Source of the DNA: Flavobacterium sp. HJJ
GTDB lineage: Bacteria > Bacteroidota > Bacteroidia > Flavobacteriales > Flavobacteriaceae
Length of the DNA stretch: 64,000 bases
NCBI RefSeq assembly: GCF_015351475.1
Contig: NZ_JADKPR010000023.1
Coordinates: 17,939 to 81,938, forward strand
Direction of reading: 5' to 3'
Positions 52,923 through 61,799 of the stretch are shown here, in pieces (position 1 is the stretch's first letter; each line of letters begins with the position of its first letter). A program made the position numbers and the translations under genes. The notes under the pieces were generated by a model, which saw only the letters and a program-made list of their open reading frames with translations, was not told where the DNA came from and made no database searches.

Positions 52923-54161
52923 TTATGCGTCTAATTCTCCTGCAATAACATTTAAACTTGATAAAATAACAATTGCATCAGATAACATTGAACCTTTAAT
53001 CATTTCTGGATAAGCTTGGTAGAAAATAAAGCAAGGTCTTCTAAAGTGCAATCTATAAGGAGTTCTGCTTCCGTCGGTTACTAAATAGAATCCTACTTCA
53101 CCATTTGCTCCTTCTACTGGATGATAGACTTCACCAACTGGAACAGGAATTTCTCCCATCACAATTTTGAAGTGGTAAATCAAGGATTCCATACTATTGT
53201 AAACATCTTCTTTTGGAGGAAGATAATATTCAGGAACATCAGCATGGTATTCATTTCCTTCCGGCATTTTTTCCAAAGCCTGACGGATAATGCTTAAACT
53301 TTCCCAAACTTCAGCATTTCTGACACAAAAACGGTCATAAGTATCTCCCGATTTTCCTACTGGAACGATGAAATCAAAATCATCATAAGAGCTGTATGGC
53401 TGTGCTACACGTACATCATAATCTACTCCTGCAGCACGTAAATTTGGTCCGGTAAATCCATAAGCCAAAGCTTTTTCAGCACTTATCGCTCCTACATTAA
53501 CAGTTCTGTCAATGAAAATTCGGTTTCTAACAAATAGATTTTCAAATTCTTTCCATACTGCTGGGAATTCTTCTAAAAAAGCATCTAGTTTTCTAAAAGC
53601 TTCTGGAGACCAGTCTCTTTCAAAACCGCCCATTCTTCCCATATTAGTTGTCAGACGTGCTCCGCAGATTTCTTCGTAGATTTCGTAGATTTTCTCTCTA
53701 AACTGCATTACATATAGAAAACCAGTATAAGCACCAGTGTCAACTCCAAGAATCGAATTACAAATCAGGTGATCTGAGATTCTTGCCAACTCCATTACAA
53801 TAACACGAAGATATTGTGCTCGTTTTGGCACTTCAATTCCTAAGGTTTTCTCAATTGTCATCCACCATCCCATATTGTTGATAGGAGACGAACAATAATT
53901 CATACGATCTGTTAGAGGTGTGATTTGATAAAAAGGACGATTTTCGGCAATTTTTTCGAATGCTCTATGAATGTAACCTATTGTTGGTTCAGCTTCAAGA
54001 ATTCTTTCACCATCCATCAACAGAATATTTTGAAAAATACCGTGTGTAGCTGGGTGAGTAGGGCCTAAATTCAGAATGGAAAGCTCGCTTCCGTCTTCAT
54101 TGTGTCGCTCTTTGATTATTTTAGCATAGCGATGCTCTGGTGGTAATAATAGTTCTGACAT
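52923..54161 (-). CDS. nuoD: NADH-quinone oxidoreductase subunit D
   Basis: 49-kDa subunit forming the quinone pocket with NuoB, 412 aa. Conserved LNLGPTHPATHGIFQ (quinone-site His), IGYIHRAFEKIAENR and the C-terminal RLHFRRPCF are visible. It is a separate gene from nuoC, not the fused nuoCD of enterobacteria. Confidence 0.97.
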   Translation of the reverse strand: MSELLLPPEHRYAKIIKERHNEDGSELSILNLGPTHPATHGIFQNILLMDGERILEAEPTIGYIHRAFEKIAENRPFYQITPLTDRMNYCSSPINNMGWWMTIEKTLGIEVPKRAQYLRVIVMELARISDHLICNSILGVDTGAYTGFLYVMQFREKIYEIYEEICGARLTTNMGRMGGFERDWSPEAFRKLDAFLEEFPAVWKEFENLFVRNRIFIDRTVNVGAISAEKALAYGFTGPNLRAAGVDYDVRVAQPYSSYDDFDFIVPVGKSGDTYDRFCVRNAEVWESLSIIRQALEKMPEGNEYHADVPEYYLPPKEDVYNSMESLIYHFKIVMGEIPVPVGEVYHPVEGANGEVGFYLVTDGSRTPYRLHFRRPCFIFYQAYPEMIKGSMLSDAIVILSSLNVIAGELDA

Positions 54162-54184
54162 TTATCTAATGTGAAAAATTATAT

Positions 54185-54718
54185 TTATTTTACTATCGGC
54201 TGATTGGTTGTTGTTCTTCCAAAATATCTGTCATCCTTATCTGTTCTTCCGCTGTCTTCCATTGGGAATTCTTTACGCATTGGAAAAGAAATCATTTCAT
54301 CCATATTCAGAATACGTTTCAATTGAGGATGCCCGATAAAGTTTATTCCAAAGAAATCATACGTTTCTCTTTCCATCCAATTGGCAGACAGAAAAATGTT
54401 TGATATGCTTTTAATTTCTGGATTGGAACCGTTTAGGAAAGATTTAATTCTGATGCGTTTGTTTTCGTACCAATTGTGTAAGTGGTAAACGACAGCAAAC
54501 TGTCTGTTTTCTTCGTTATCAGGATAATGTATGCCGCATAAATCGGTTAAAAAATGAAAACGTAAAGTTGGATCATTTTTTAAAAATAAGATAACGGCTG
54601 TATTGATGTCCGAATCTGCTTCAAAAGTGAAAATATCTTTTGCTTGTTCAAAGTTTGAAACTTTTGATCCAAAATTTTCCATTAACCTCTCTTGAATTTC
54701 TGTTGTCTCTAATGCCAT
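54185..54718 (-). CDS. nuoC: NADH-quinone oxidoreductase subunit C
   Basis: 30-kDa peripheral-arm subunit, 177 aa. The family signature appears as NWMERETYDFFGINFIGHPQLKR followed by MRKEFPMED. It overlaps no neighbour; nuoB ends 3 bp upstream of its start. Confidence 0.95.
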   Translation of the reverse strand: MALETTEIQERLMENFGSKVSNFEQAKDIFTFEADSDINTAVILFLKNDPTLRFHFLTDLCGIHYPDNEENRQFAVVYHLHNWYENKRIRIKSFLNGSNPEIKSISNIFLSANWMERETYDFFGINFIGHPQLKRILNMDEMISFPMRKEFPMEDSGRTDKDDRYFGRTTTNQPIVK

Positions 54719-54721
54719 TTT

Positions 54722-55270
54722 TTATTGAATGTTATAAGATGCCAATAATTCTTTGTACTCAGGTGAACTTCTTCTTCTTACAGATTCGTTTTTAACTAAT
54801 TCCTGAAGCTGCATAACACCATCTACAATTTGTTCCGGACGAGGAGGACAGCCAGGGACATAAACGTCTACTGGAATTACTTTGTCGATTCCCTGCAATA
54901 CAGAGTAAGTGTCAAAAATTCCTCCAGATGTAGCGCAGGCACCAACGGCAATTACCCATTTAGGTTCGGCCATTTGTTCATATACTTGACGCAGAATTGG
55001 TGCCATTTTTTTTGAGATTGTTCCCATTACTAAAAGCATATCGGCTTGACGAGGAGAAAAACTTACCCTTTCAGAACCAAAACGTGCCAAATCATAATGT
55101 GAAGCCATTGTTGCCATGAATTCGATACCGCAGCAAGAAGTAGCAAAAGGCAAAGGCCAAAGAGAATTTGCACGTGCTAATCCCACAACATCATTCAGTT
55201 TTGTAGCAAAGAACCCTTCTCCAGTAACACCTTCTGGCGGGGCAACCATATTTACTTTTGAATCACTCAT
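54722..55270 (-). CDS. nuoB: NADH-quinone oxidoreductase subunit B ([4Fe-4S] N2)
   Basis: Carries cluster N2, which reduces quinone. Cysteines in TSCCGIEFMA, VGACATSGGIF and VPGCPPRPE. The start at 55270 (MSDSKVNMVAPPEG, 182 aa) is chosen over 55330, because the longer frame translates an A+T-rich repeat spacer (MILFICFIRIKN). The 161-bp gap to nuoA consists of degenerate ATTTTAAATTT/AGATTTT repeats without a gene. Confidence 0.96.
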   Translation of the reverse strand: MSDSKVNMVAPPEGVTGEGFFATKLNDVVGLARANSLWPLPFATSCCGIEFMATMASHYDLARFGSERVSFSPRQADMLLVMGTISKKMAPILRQVYEQMAEPKWVIAVGACATSGGIFDTYSVLQGIDKVIPVDVYVPGCPPRPEQIVDGVMQLQELVKNESVRRRSSPEYKELLASYNIQ

Positions 55271-55431
55271 TTTAATTTTGATTTTAGATTTTAAATTTTT
55301 GATTCTAATGAAGCATATAAATAAAATCAATATTTTATATTTTAAAAAAAATCTAAATTTTAAATTCTAGTTTTAAATTTTCTTAGTTGGCATAATCTAA
55401 AGTCTAAAATCCAAAAACCTGAATTTTTAAT

Positions 55432-55797
55432 TTATTCCCACTCTAGAGCTTTCTTTTTGATGATATAGAAGAAGCCGACTAAAAGAAGTAACATAAAGAT
55501 AATCATTTTTATCATCCCTTCGATGCCTAAGTCTTTGAAATTCACAGCCCAAGGGTATAGAAATATTACCTCTACATCGAAAAGTACAAATAAAATGGCT
55601 ACGATGAAGTATTTTACTGAAAAAGGGATTCTTGCGTTTCCAACTGATTCGATACCGCATTCGAAGTTTTTGTCTTTATTTTCAGAGAGCCTTTTTGGTC
55701 CTAATTTTCCTGAAATAATGATCATGCCTACAACAAATCCTACAGCTAAAACAAGCTGCATAAAGATTGGGATATAGTTTATTTGTTCAGATTGCAT
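55432..55797 (-). CDS. nuoA: NADH-quinone oxidoreductase subunit A
   Basis: Small membrane subunit with three helices, 121 aa; the conserved loop reads FECGIESVGNARIPFSVKYF. The ATG at 55797 (MQSEQINYIPIF) is preferred to a TTG nine bases upstream. First gene of the nuo operon, about 24 nt behind the predicted start site of the promoter at 55828-55859. Confidence 0.96.
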   Translation of the reverse strand: MQSEQINYIPIFMQLVLAVGFVVGMIIISGKLGPKRLSENKDKNFECGIESVGNARIPFSVKYFIVAILFVLFDVEVIFLYPWAVNFKDLGIEGMIKMIIFMLLLLVGFFYIIKKKALEWE

Positions 55798-55827
55798 AAT
55801 TATCAATTTTTGCTTTATATTAAGTTA

Positions 55828-55859
55828 CAAAGATAGCTTTAGTGTAACTAAAACACAAA
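55828..55859 (-). promoter_or_regulatory. Promoter of the nuo operon
   Basis: On the minus strand TTTG (55859-55856), exactly 20 nt, then TATCTTTG (55835-55828): a complete match to the Bacteroidetes consensus. It drives the whole nuoA-N transcript, including the embedded ATPase/TOPRIM and ORF6N genes. Confidence 0.85.
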
Positions 55860-55958
55860 TTTTGTATCATATTTAGTAGAAACATTAACTTAATGCGGTC
55901 CTAATTTTTATTGATTATAAATAACGCTTTTAAGTGCTGTTTTTAGTATACGGACAAA

Positions 55959-55991
55959 AAAAAACGTTCCGATTAAATCGGAACGTTTTTT
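55959..55991 (-). terminator. Terminator of the cold-shock gene
   Basis: AACGTTCCGATT and AATCGGAACGTT around a single central A at 55975, flanked by A-runs and T-runs on both sides, so it can work in both directions. It lies 38 bp after the cold-shock gene stop. Confidence 0.9.
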
Positions 55992-56028
55992 AGACGTTTT
56001 TGCAATAAAACAGTAAGCTATTTTAATA

Positions 56029-56223
56029 CTAAAGTACTGCTACTTTAGCCGCAACTTTACCTTTTCTTCCTTCTTCTTCTTCATAGCTAACTCTGTCACC
56101 TTCGCGTAGTTCTTCCGCGCTGATTCCTGATGCATGAACAAAAATGTCTTTTCCTGTTTCTTCGTCTGTAATGAATCCGTAACCTTTAGATTCATTGAAA
56201 AATTTAACTGTACCTGTACGCAT
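56029..56223 (-). CDS. Cold-shock (CspA-family) protein
   Basis: 64-aa single OB-fold RNA-binding protein. RNP1 KGYGFITD and RNP2 IFVHASGI are present, slightly altered from KGFGFI/VFVHFS. The tail GRKGKVAAKVAVL is typical of flavobacterial members. Expected to act as an RNA chaperone. Monocistronic, with promoter at 56253-56285 and a strong terminator. Confidence 0.96.
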   Translation of the reverse strand: MRTGTVKFFNESKGYGFITDEETGKDIFVHASGISAEELREGDRVSYEEEEGRKGKVAAKVAVL

Positions 56224-56252
56224 TGTAATAGTAATAATAATTTATAATATCG

Positions 56253-56285
56253 CAAATGTAATCTTTAATATAATACGAAAATCAA
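56253..56285 (-). promoter_or_regulatory. Promoter of the cold-shock gene
   Basis: On the minus strand TTG (56285-56283), 22-nt spacer, TACATTTG (56260-56253), a perfect -7 box. The leader would be about 25 nt, too short for a long cold-shock 5' UTR like that of E. coli cspA. Confidence 0.6.
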
Positions 56286-56392
56286 TATGATATTATTTTT
56301 TTTGTAAAAATATTGATATTCAAGTGTTTTTACCTAATTGTTTGAATTGAGATTTGTTAATTGCTGCGAAAATATTTTTTAGTGGTGTCCTT

Positions 56393-56803
56393 TTATCTAT
56401 ATGTCGTATAAATCCTTGTTGTGCAGGATTGAACAAGATAATCAGATACATAAATATTTTCTTTTTCTATTATGGCTGTATTTGGGGGAATAATTGACCA
56501 AATTTTTTTTTCTTTTGCAATTTCCCGGCCATCTTTCATCTTTAGGATAAAAAATAATGTATAGTTCTTTAATTTTTTATCAAAAATGTATAGCTTAGAA
56601 TTGTTTTTCAGTTCATATTCAATTTCAATTTCATTGTATTTGTTTTTATCAGAGAAACTTACTGTTTTGACCTGTAGATTAAACTCCCTTTCTTGATTAT
56701 CGGCATCTTGTTTTGAATAAATATCTTTTTTTACAGTTGCCTGTGGCACATAAACACAGCCATATAAAATAAAAAGAAATGAAATCGGTAAAAAGATTTT
56801 CAT
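56393..56803 (-). CDS. Hypothetical lipoprotein, 136 aa
   Basis: A lipobox FILYGC (Cys16) follows a short hydrophobic signal. The mature part is beta-rich and charged (VKTVSFSDKNKYNEIEIEYE) and ends without a known domain. Two bases separate it from the stop of the large secreted protein gene upstream, so the two are co-transcribed and may act together in the envelope. Not recognised. Confidence 0.75.
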   Translation of the reverse strand: MKIFLPISFLFILYGCVYVPQATVKKDIYSKQDADNQEREFNLQVKTVSFSDKNKYNEIEIEYELKNNSKLYIFDKKLKNYTLFFILKMKDGREIAKEKKIWSIIPPNTAIIEKENIYVSDYLVQSCTTRIYTTYR

Positions 56804-56805
56804 AA

Positions 56806-58674
56806 TTATTTAGAATACAGCATTAAGAGTCTTACTATAGATTCGCTATTATATTTATTTTTAAATTTAGTGTTTATATTTTCGATTTTTTCTTTTGATA
56901 AAGGCATATAAAAAGAATACATAATGTCATTAAATTTTATTCTTTCTTTTTCGTGTAAGTCTTTTAAAATGTCACTCGCAAAAAAGGAATTCAATGTTTT
57001 TTTATATTGCTTAAAGAGACTCTGATAAACTTTTGTTTGTTTTGTGTATTCGCTGTATCCCTCGGTCGAAAGTTCATCTGCCAATAAGCCCATGTAAGGG
57101 AGATCCATAAGGATTTTATTTTGACTAATAAAAACCATATTGGCTAAGGCTTGAAGGTCATGTTTTTTGGTTTTACCTTCGTAATTTGCCAAGAGATCTT
57201 TTATTCGGATTATAAGCCTAAAAGTTTTATCAAAATCTGTGCTGTGTTTTTCTTTTCCGGCTTCTTTAATCTCGGTTGACGATTGGTTTAAGCGGTCGTA
57301 AAGAACGTTGGTTAAATAATAGATGTTATTAGATGCTTTTAAAATAGCTTGTTTCTCATCCATGTTAAAATTTTTCAAATCGGCAACAAGTAATTCTTTG
57401 CTTAAATCATTGTAACGCTTTGTTAATTTTAAAAAGTAATCATCGGTATTTTTAAAAAACAAACTTTTCTCTTCTTCTTTCTCATTAAAATCATTTACAA
57501 TATTTATCAGGAAATCATAAAATTTGGAGCATGCCAAAACATTATAAATAACTTGAACACGATTTTTTTTAATAGCGATTTCTTCATCAGAAACATTGCT
57601 GTTAATAATCAATTTTCCTTTGCCATTGGCAAAATATATAGCGTCGAAATTCTGTTTTTTTGAAAAATTGTTATTTGCAAAATTGATAAAGGGTTTGCCT
57701 TCTGAATTCAATATAAACGCCAGTTCTTGTTTTCTTTTCTCAGGCATTTCGGTTAAATACCGATAGGATTTGTTATAATCTGCCAGTAATGCTTTGTCTT
57801 TAAATTCGAGTGCTTTTACATTCTCACCTAAAGCGTAGTAACTGATTGAAATATTGGCCATTAATGCCCAATAAATTTTTTTTGTTTTTTTATTATTGAC
57901 ATCATATTTGGAAACTTCATTTTCCCAAAATTGAATACTCTCTTGAAGAAGATTTTTTATCTTAAGATAGTTTTCTTCAGTGTCTTCTAATTTTCTGGTA
58001 AACTCAAAAGCATCAACAGATTTATTGATTTGTTCAAAATCATCATCTTTGAATTTGTATAAAGGAAGGTTCTCTTCAATTCTGCTGAAATCAATGGTTT
58101 CTTTAATTTCTTTGAAAAAATTATATAAAACAATATTACTATAGATATCGCGGCAATTTTGAGAAATTGTTACACTAGAGTTTTTAAGTAATAGCTGTGC
58201 TTGGCTTTTTGCAATTTCCTCTGTTTTTATGCTATAGTTGTTGTAAGCGCTTACACTTGAAACGGTTTGAGAATAATTGAAATCTTTAGTGTAAATGATT
58301 TCATTATTTCGTTTTATGGTGAAATTTAGTTTTGCATCAAAAATAATATTCCCGGTATAGCTAATTTCATTTCCAATAGTATTTTTTTCTACAGCTGTTG
58401 CGAGATTCGTGCTTATAGGTTGAATATCTATTAAATAGTTGCTTTTTCCAGGTGAAACTATTTCTAAATTTCTGAAATTAAGATTTTTTACTGCATATGC
58501 AGATATTTGATTGTCAATTATACTATTGCCTGATGAATCTTCTATGGCAATACTAATTGTGCTGCTTTCGATTTTTATTTTTGGATATTTCCAATCGTAA
58601 AATGAATACAAAACCTGTTTTGGGCTCTGTGCATATAGGTTTATTGCAAAAAGCAGTAAAAAAATCTTTTTCAT
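56806..58674 (-). CDS. Hypothetical secreted protein, 622 aa
   Basis: Signal peptide (MKKIFLLLFAINLYA, cleavage about residue 15). Residues about 20-170 look like a beta-rich domain (IESSTISIAIEDSSGNSIID); the rest is largely helical, with a possible tetratricopeptide-like unit around IYWALMANISISYYALGENVKALEFKDKAL. No catalytic motif was seen. It is 11 bp downstream of aspS and 2 bp upstream of a lipoprotein gene. It could be a periplasmic or surface scaffold; function unknown. Confidence 0.75.
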   Translation of the reverse strand: MKKIFLLLFAINLYAQSPKQVLYSFYDWKYPKIKIESSTISIAIEDSSGNSIIDNQISAYAVKNLNFRNLEIVSPGKSNYLIDIQPISTNLATAVEKNTIGNEISYTGNIIFDAKLNFTIKRNNEIIYTKDFNYSQTVSSVSAYNNYSIKTEEIAKSQAQLLLKNSSVTISQNCRDIYSNIVLYNFFKEIKETIDFSRIEENLPLYKFKDDDFEQINKSVDAFEFTRKLEDTEENYLKIKNLLQESIQFWENEVSKYDVNNKKTKKIYWALMANISISYYALGENVKALEFKDKALLADYNKSYRYLTEMPEKRKQELAFILNSEGKPFINFANNNFSKKQNFDAIYFANGKGKLIINSNVSDEEIAIKKNRVQVIYNVLACSKFYDFLINIVNDFNEKEEEKSLFFKNTDDYFLKLTKRYNDLSKELLVADLKNFNMDEKQAILKASNNIYYLTNVLYDRLNQSSTEIKEAGKEKHSTDFDKTFRLIIRIKDLLANYEGKTKKHDLQALANMVFISQNKILMDLPYMGLLADELSTEGYSEYTKQTKVYQSLFKQYKKTLNSFFASDILKDLHEKERIKFNDIMYSFYMPLSKEKIENINTKFKNKYNSESIVRLLMLYSK

Positions 58675-58685
58675 GCTCTTTACAG

Positions 58686-60437
58686 CTATTCTAAGTCTAA
58701 TTTTATTGAAAGTTCTTTTAACTGAGATTCATCAATAATGGATGGAGCGTCAATCATAACATCCCTTCCTGAATTGTTTTTTGGGAAAGCAATAAAATCA
58801 CGGATGGTTTCTTGTCCGCCCAGAATCGCAACAAGACGGTCCAAACCAAAAGCTAAGCCTCCGTGAGGCGGAGCTCCAAATTGAAAGGCATCCATTAAGA
58901 ATCCAAATTGTGCTTTGGCCTCTTCCTCTGTAAAGCCTAAATATTTAAACATCAACTGCTGTGTTGCTTTGTCGTGAATACGGATTGATCCTCCGCCAAT
59001 TTCGTTTCCGTTCAAAACCATATCGTAGGCATTGGCACGTACTTTTCCAGGATTGGTTTCCAGTAAATGCATATCTTCCGGTTTTGGGGAAGTAAATGGA
59101 TGGTGCATCGCGTGGTAACGTCCGTTTTCTTCATCAAATTCTAACAATGGAAAATCGACAACCCAAAGCGGTGCAAACTCGGCTGGATTTCTCAATCCAA
59201 GACGAGCAGCTAATTCCATACGCAAAGCGCTCAACTGTGCTCTTGTTTTATCGGCTGGTCCAGAAAGTACAAAAATCATGTCACCTGGTTTTGCTTTAGT
59301 TGTTTTTGCCCAATTGGCTAAATCTTCCTGATCGTAGAATTTATCTACTGATGATTTAAATGTTCCGTCATCATTGCATTTTACGTAAACCATTCCGCTT
59401 GCGCCTACCTGCGGGCGTTTTACCCAGTCAATTAAGGCGTCAATTTCTTTACGGGTATAATTTCCTGCTCCCGGAACGGCAATTCCCACTACCAATTCAG
59501 CTGAGTTGAAAACCGGGAATTCTTTGTGCTGTGCAAATTCGTTCAATTCCCCGAATTTCATTCCGAAACGAATGTCTGGTTTGTCATTTCCATAAGTTTT
59601 CATCGCATATTCATAAGTGATGCGAGGAAATTTATCAACTTCAATTCCTTTTAGTTCTTTTAGCAAATGACGAGTCAATCCTTCAAAAATATTTAAAATG
59701 TCTTCCTGCTCTACAAATGCCATTTCGCAGTCGATTTGTGTAAACTCCGGCTGACGGTCTGCACGCAGATCTTCGTCACGGAAACATTTCACGATTTGGA
59801 AATATTTATCCATTCCGCCCACCATCAATAATTGTTTGAAAGTCTGTGGTGATTGTGGCAAAGCATAGAATTGTCCTTCGTTCATTCTTGACGGAACAAC
59901 GAAATCCCTTGCGCCTTCCGGCGTTGATTTAATTAAATAAGGAGTTTCTACTTCGCAGAAATCCAAATCCGAAAGGTATTTACGTACTTCCATTGCCACT
60001 TTGTGACGGAAAAGCAAGCTGTTTTTTACTGGATTTCTTCGAATGTCAAGGTAACGGTATTTCATTCGGATGTCTTCACCACCGTCAGTTTCATCTTCGA
60101 TGGTAAATGGCGGTGTCAAAGCAGTATTTAAAATATTTAGTTCAGAAACTAAAATCTCTATTTCTCCTGTTGGAATATTTTTGTTTTTGGCTTCACGCTC
60201 AATAACGGTTCCTTTTATCTGGATCACGTATTCGCGCCCAAGAGTTTTGGCAGCTTCAAAAACTTCTTTTACGGTACGGCTTTCGTCAAAAATCAATTGT
60301 GTAATTCCGTATCGGTCACGTAAATCTACCCAATTCATAAATCCTTTATCTCTTGATTTTTGAACCCAACCGGCAAGCGTAACTTCGGTATTGATATGTG
60401 AGGCGTTTAACTCTCCGCATGTATGACTTCTGTACAT
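58686..60437 (-). CDS. aspS: Aspartate--tRNA ligase
   Basis: Class II aminoacyl-tRNA synthetase, 583 aa, bacterial type with the GAD insertion. N-terminal OB fold (VTLAGWVQKSRDKGFMNWVD); motif 2 FRDEDLRADRQPEFTQID; motif 3 GLAFGLDRLVAIL; flipping-loop QSPQTFKQLLMV. It attaches aspartate to tRNA-Asp. Its promoter lies 136-169 bp upstream with a small GC hairpin in the leader. Two unknown envelope genes follow in the same operon. Confidence 0.97.
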   Translation of the reverse strand: MYRSHTCGELNASHINTEVTLAGWVQKSRDKGFMNWVDLRDRYGITQLIFDESRTVKEVFEAAKTLGREYVIQIKGTVIEREAKNKNIPTGEIEILVSELNILNTALTPPFTIEDETDGGEDIRMKYRYLDIRRNPVKNSLLFRHKVAMEVRKYLSDLDFCEVETPYLIKSTPEGARDFVVPSRMNEGQFYALPQSPQTFKQLLMVGGMDKYFQIVKCFRDEDLRADRQPEFTQIDCEMAFVEQEDILNIFEGLTRHLLKELKGIEVDKFPRITYEYAMKTYGNDKPDIRFGMKFGELNEFAQHKEFPVFNSAELVVGIAVPGAGNYTRKEIDALIDWVKRPQVGASGMVYVKCNDDGTFKSSVDKFYDQEDLANWAKTTKAKPGDMIFVLSGPADKTRAQLSALRMELAARLGLRNPAEFAPLWVVDFPLLEFDEENGRYHAMHHPFTSPKPEDMHLLETNPGKVRANAYDMVLNGNEIGGGSIRIHDKATQQLMFKYLGFTEEEAKAQFGFLMDAFQFGAPPHGGLAFGLDRLVAILGGQETIRDFIAFPKNNSGRDVMIDAPSIIDESQLKELSIKLDLE

Positions 60438-60477
60438 TATATTTTTATTTACAAGTGTTATTTAGATTATTATACCC

Positions 60478-60494
60478 GAAGCCCGCTGGGCTTC
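60478..60494. promoter_or_regulatory. Small GC hairpin in the aspS leader
   Basis: GAAGCCC, loop GCT, GGGCTTC: a perfect 7-bp stem, about 40 nt before the aspS start codon. No T-box-like features were seen; it may tune aspS translation or mark an old terminator on the plus strand. Confidence 0.4.
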
Positions 60495-60572
60495 CTCCTT
60501 TTAATTTCAAATGCCGCAATTATGACTTCCGTAGATGATATAAATTTTAGTTTTTGCTTTTTAGCACGAGTG

Positions 60573-60606
60573 CAAATTTAGGACTAATTATGAATTTTAT
60601 ATCAAA
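60573..60606 (-). promoter_or_regulatory. Promoter of aspS
   Basis: On the minus strand TTTG (60606-60603), 22-nt spacer, TAAATTTG (60580-60573), a perfect -7 box. The leader of about 130 nt contains the GC hairpin at 60478-60494. Confidence 0.6.
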
Positions 60607-60724
60607 TTGTATTTATTATTTGTTTTGTTAAATTTACAGTTAATGCCTAAAAAGTTTTTATAACCAGTTAGTCCTTATTATGGACAACAGCGGTTAATTT
60701 TAAAAAAGTAAAAATGCTGTATTT

Positions 60725-60797
60725 TAGCCCAGACTGAAACGGCATCCTATTGTGCCGGGGTTCGGCACAATAGATACAGTGGAAGGCTGGAGGGAAC
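60725..60797 (+). ncRNA. Flavobacterial structured RNA motif, copy A
   Basis: Starts TAGCCCAGACTGAAACGGCA, then TCCT; a perfect 11-bp apical stem CTATTGTGCCG/CGGCACAATAG (60747-60757 with 60763-60773, loop GGGTT); then AGATACAGTGGAAGGCTGGA. The flanks align with copy B (46335-46415, minus), whereas the stem is different but still paired. A further stem GGAAC/GTTCC lies just 3' (to about 60825). Plausibly a small RNA or leader element; resemblance to the Flavo-1 class is from memory. The rest of 60826-60960 is A+T-rich and featureless. Confidence 0.65.
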
Positions 60798-60969
60798 TTT
60801 CAAAAATGCAAGATGTTCCTGCTCCAAAAAAGTGCAGCAATTTTTTTAAATCGCTTCAAAAAAGTAATATTTTGTAAGTAAAATACATGTTGTTTGAATT
60901 CCAATGTTAAGCTTTTGTCTGTGTTATGAAATTGTTACCAAAATGTTTTTTTAATGTGAAATTTGTTTC

Positions 60970-60977
60970 TAATTTTG
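60970..60977 (+). promoter_or_regulatory. -7 box of the MORN-repeat gene
   Basis: TAATTTTG, a perfect TAnnTTTG match 36 bp before the start codon at 61014; no TTTG at the expected -33 distance. It supports the 61014 start, because a start at 60963 would lie upstream of it. Confidence 0.4.
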
Positions 60978-61013
60978 ATACAAGTAAGGTACAAACAATT
61001 AAAAACTAACGAT

Positions 61014-61373
61014 ATGAAAAAGATAATGATTTTGGCAGCGGTATTATTTTCTGGTGCAATTTTTGCCCAAGATGCAAAACCTGTTTTAGAGCCATTTGGT
61101 AAAAAACTTAAAGCTACTTATTTTTATGAAAATGGACAAGTGCAGCAAGAAGGATATTTTGAAAATGGTAAATTGGAAGGAATTTGGGTTTCTTACAACG
61201 AAGCGGGTGACAAAATTGCCTCTGGCGAATACGTTGCGGGAGTAAAAACTGGTAAATGGTTTTTCTGGTCTCAGAATAATGATAAAAACAGTCTTTGCGA
61301 AGTGGATTTTTCCAATAATAAAGTAGCAAAAGTTAAAAATTGGAGACAAGATGCCTTTGCGACTTCAAACTAG
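61014..61373 (+). CDS. Secreted MORN-repeat protein
   Basis: 119 aa with signal peptide (MKKIMILAAVLFSGAIFAQ). Three MORN/YwqK-type units follow: ATYFYENGQVQQEGYFENGK, LEGIWVSYNEAGDKIASGEY, and KTGKWFFWSQNND. Such repeats are structural and occur widely in Bacteroidetes as periplasmic or surface proteins without assigned activity. Start 61014 is chosen for the signal peptide. Transcribed alone, with a terminator containing a very long T-run. Confidence 0.85.
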   Translation: MKKIMILAAVLFSGAIFAQDAKPVLEPFGKKLKATYFYENGQVQQEGYFENGKLEGIWVSYNEAGDKIASGEYVAGVKTGKWFFWSQNNDKNSLCEVDFSNNKVAKVKNWRQDAFATSN

Positions 61374-61397
61374 ATAATTTTACATAGTTAATTTAAG

Positions 61398-61449
61398 AAA
61401 AAGGGGGAAAGCCGTTATGGTTTCCTCCTTTTTTTTTTTTTTTTTTTTT
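61398..61449 (+). terminator. Terminator with a 21-T run
   Basis: AAAGGGGGAAAGCC and GGTTTCCTCCTTT pair imperfectly around a short loop, followed by 21 consecutive Ts (61429-61449), the longest homopolymer in the window. The following 350 bp hold one further hairpin (61616-61651) and no gene. Confidence 0.75.
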
Positions 61450-61615
61450 GTCATTGATTTTCAGTGTTATAAGTTTGTTAAGCCCGAATTTGGTACCGGT
61501 ATTTATCGTACCTTTAATATAGAACACAGGCTGTGATTCAGGGTAAAATAGAGAGTCAGTTAGTTTAAATATCTATTTGCGTATGGACTGAATCATAACG
61601 TTTGTGTTTGTTTAG

Positions 61616-61651
61616 AAATCGGCTTTTATGGGTTACTGTATCAGCCGATTT
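61616..61651 (+). other. Hairpin in the MORN-DUF4242 gap
   Basis: AAATCGGCT (61616-61624) and AGCCGATTT (61643-61651) form a perfect 9-bp stem with an 18-nt loop. No gene ends just before it, so it might belong to a small transcript. The remainder of 61450-61799 shows nothing recognisable. Confidence 0.4.
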
Positions 61652-61799
61652 TGACTGATGTAGTGCTTGTATGTTTAAAAAGCAATTGTCTGTACTGCCC
61701 CTTTCTGTATAAACCGCTTTAGTTCCGTTTGTTTTTTTAAAATGGATTCAAAGAGGTTTTCTATAAATTATTTTATTCTAACTTTTTAATTTAATTAGT

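Noticed and set aside
55271..55330. N-terminal extension of NuoB
   Set aside because: The extension is encoded by A+T-rich repeat DNA; the conserved protein starts at MSDSKV.
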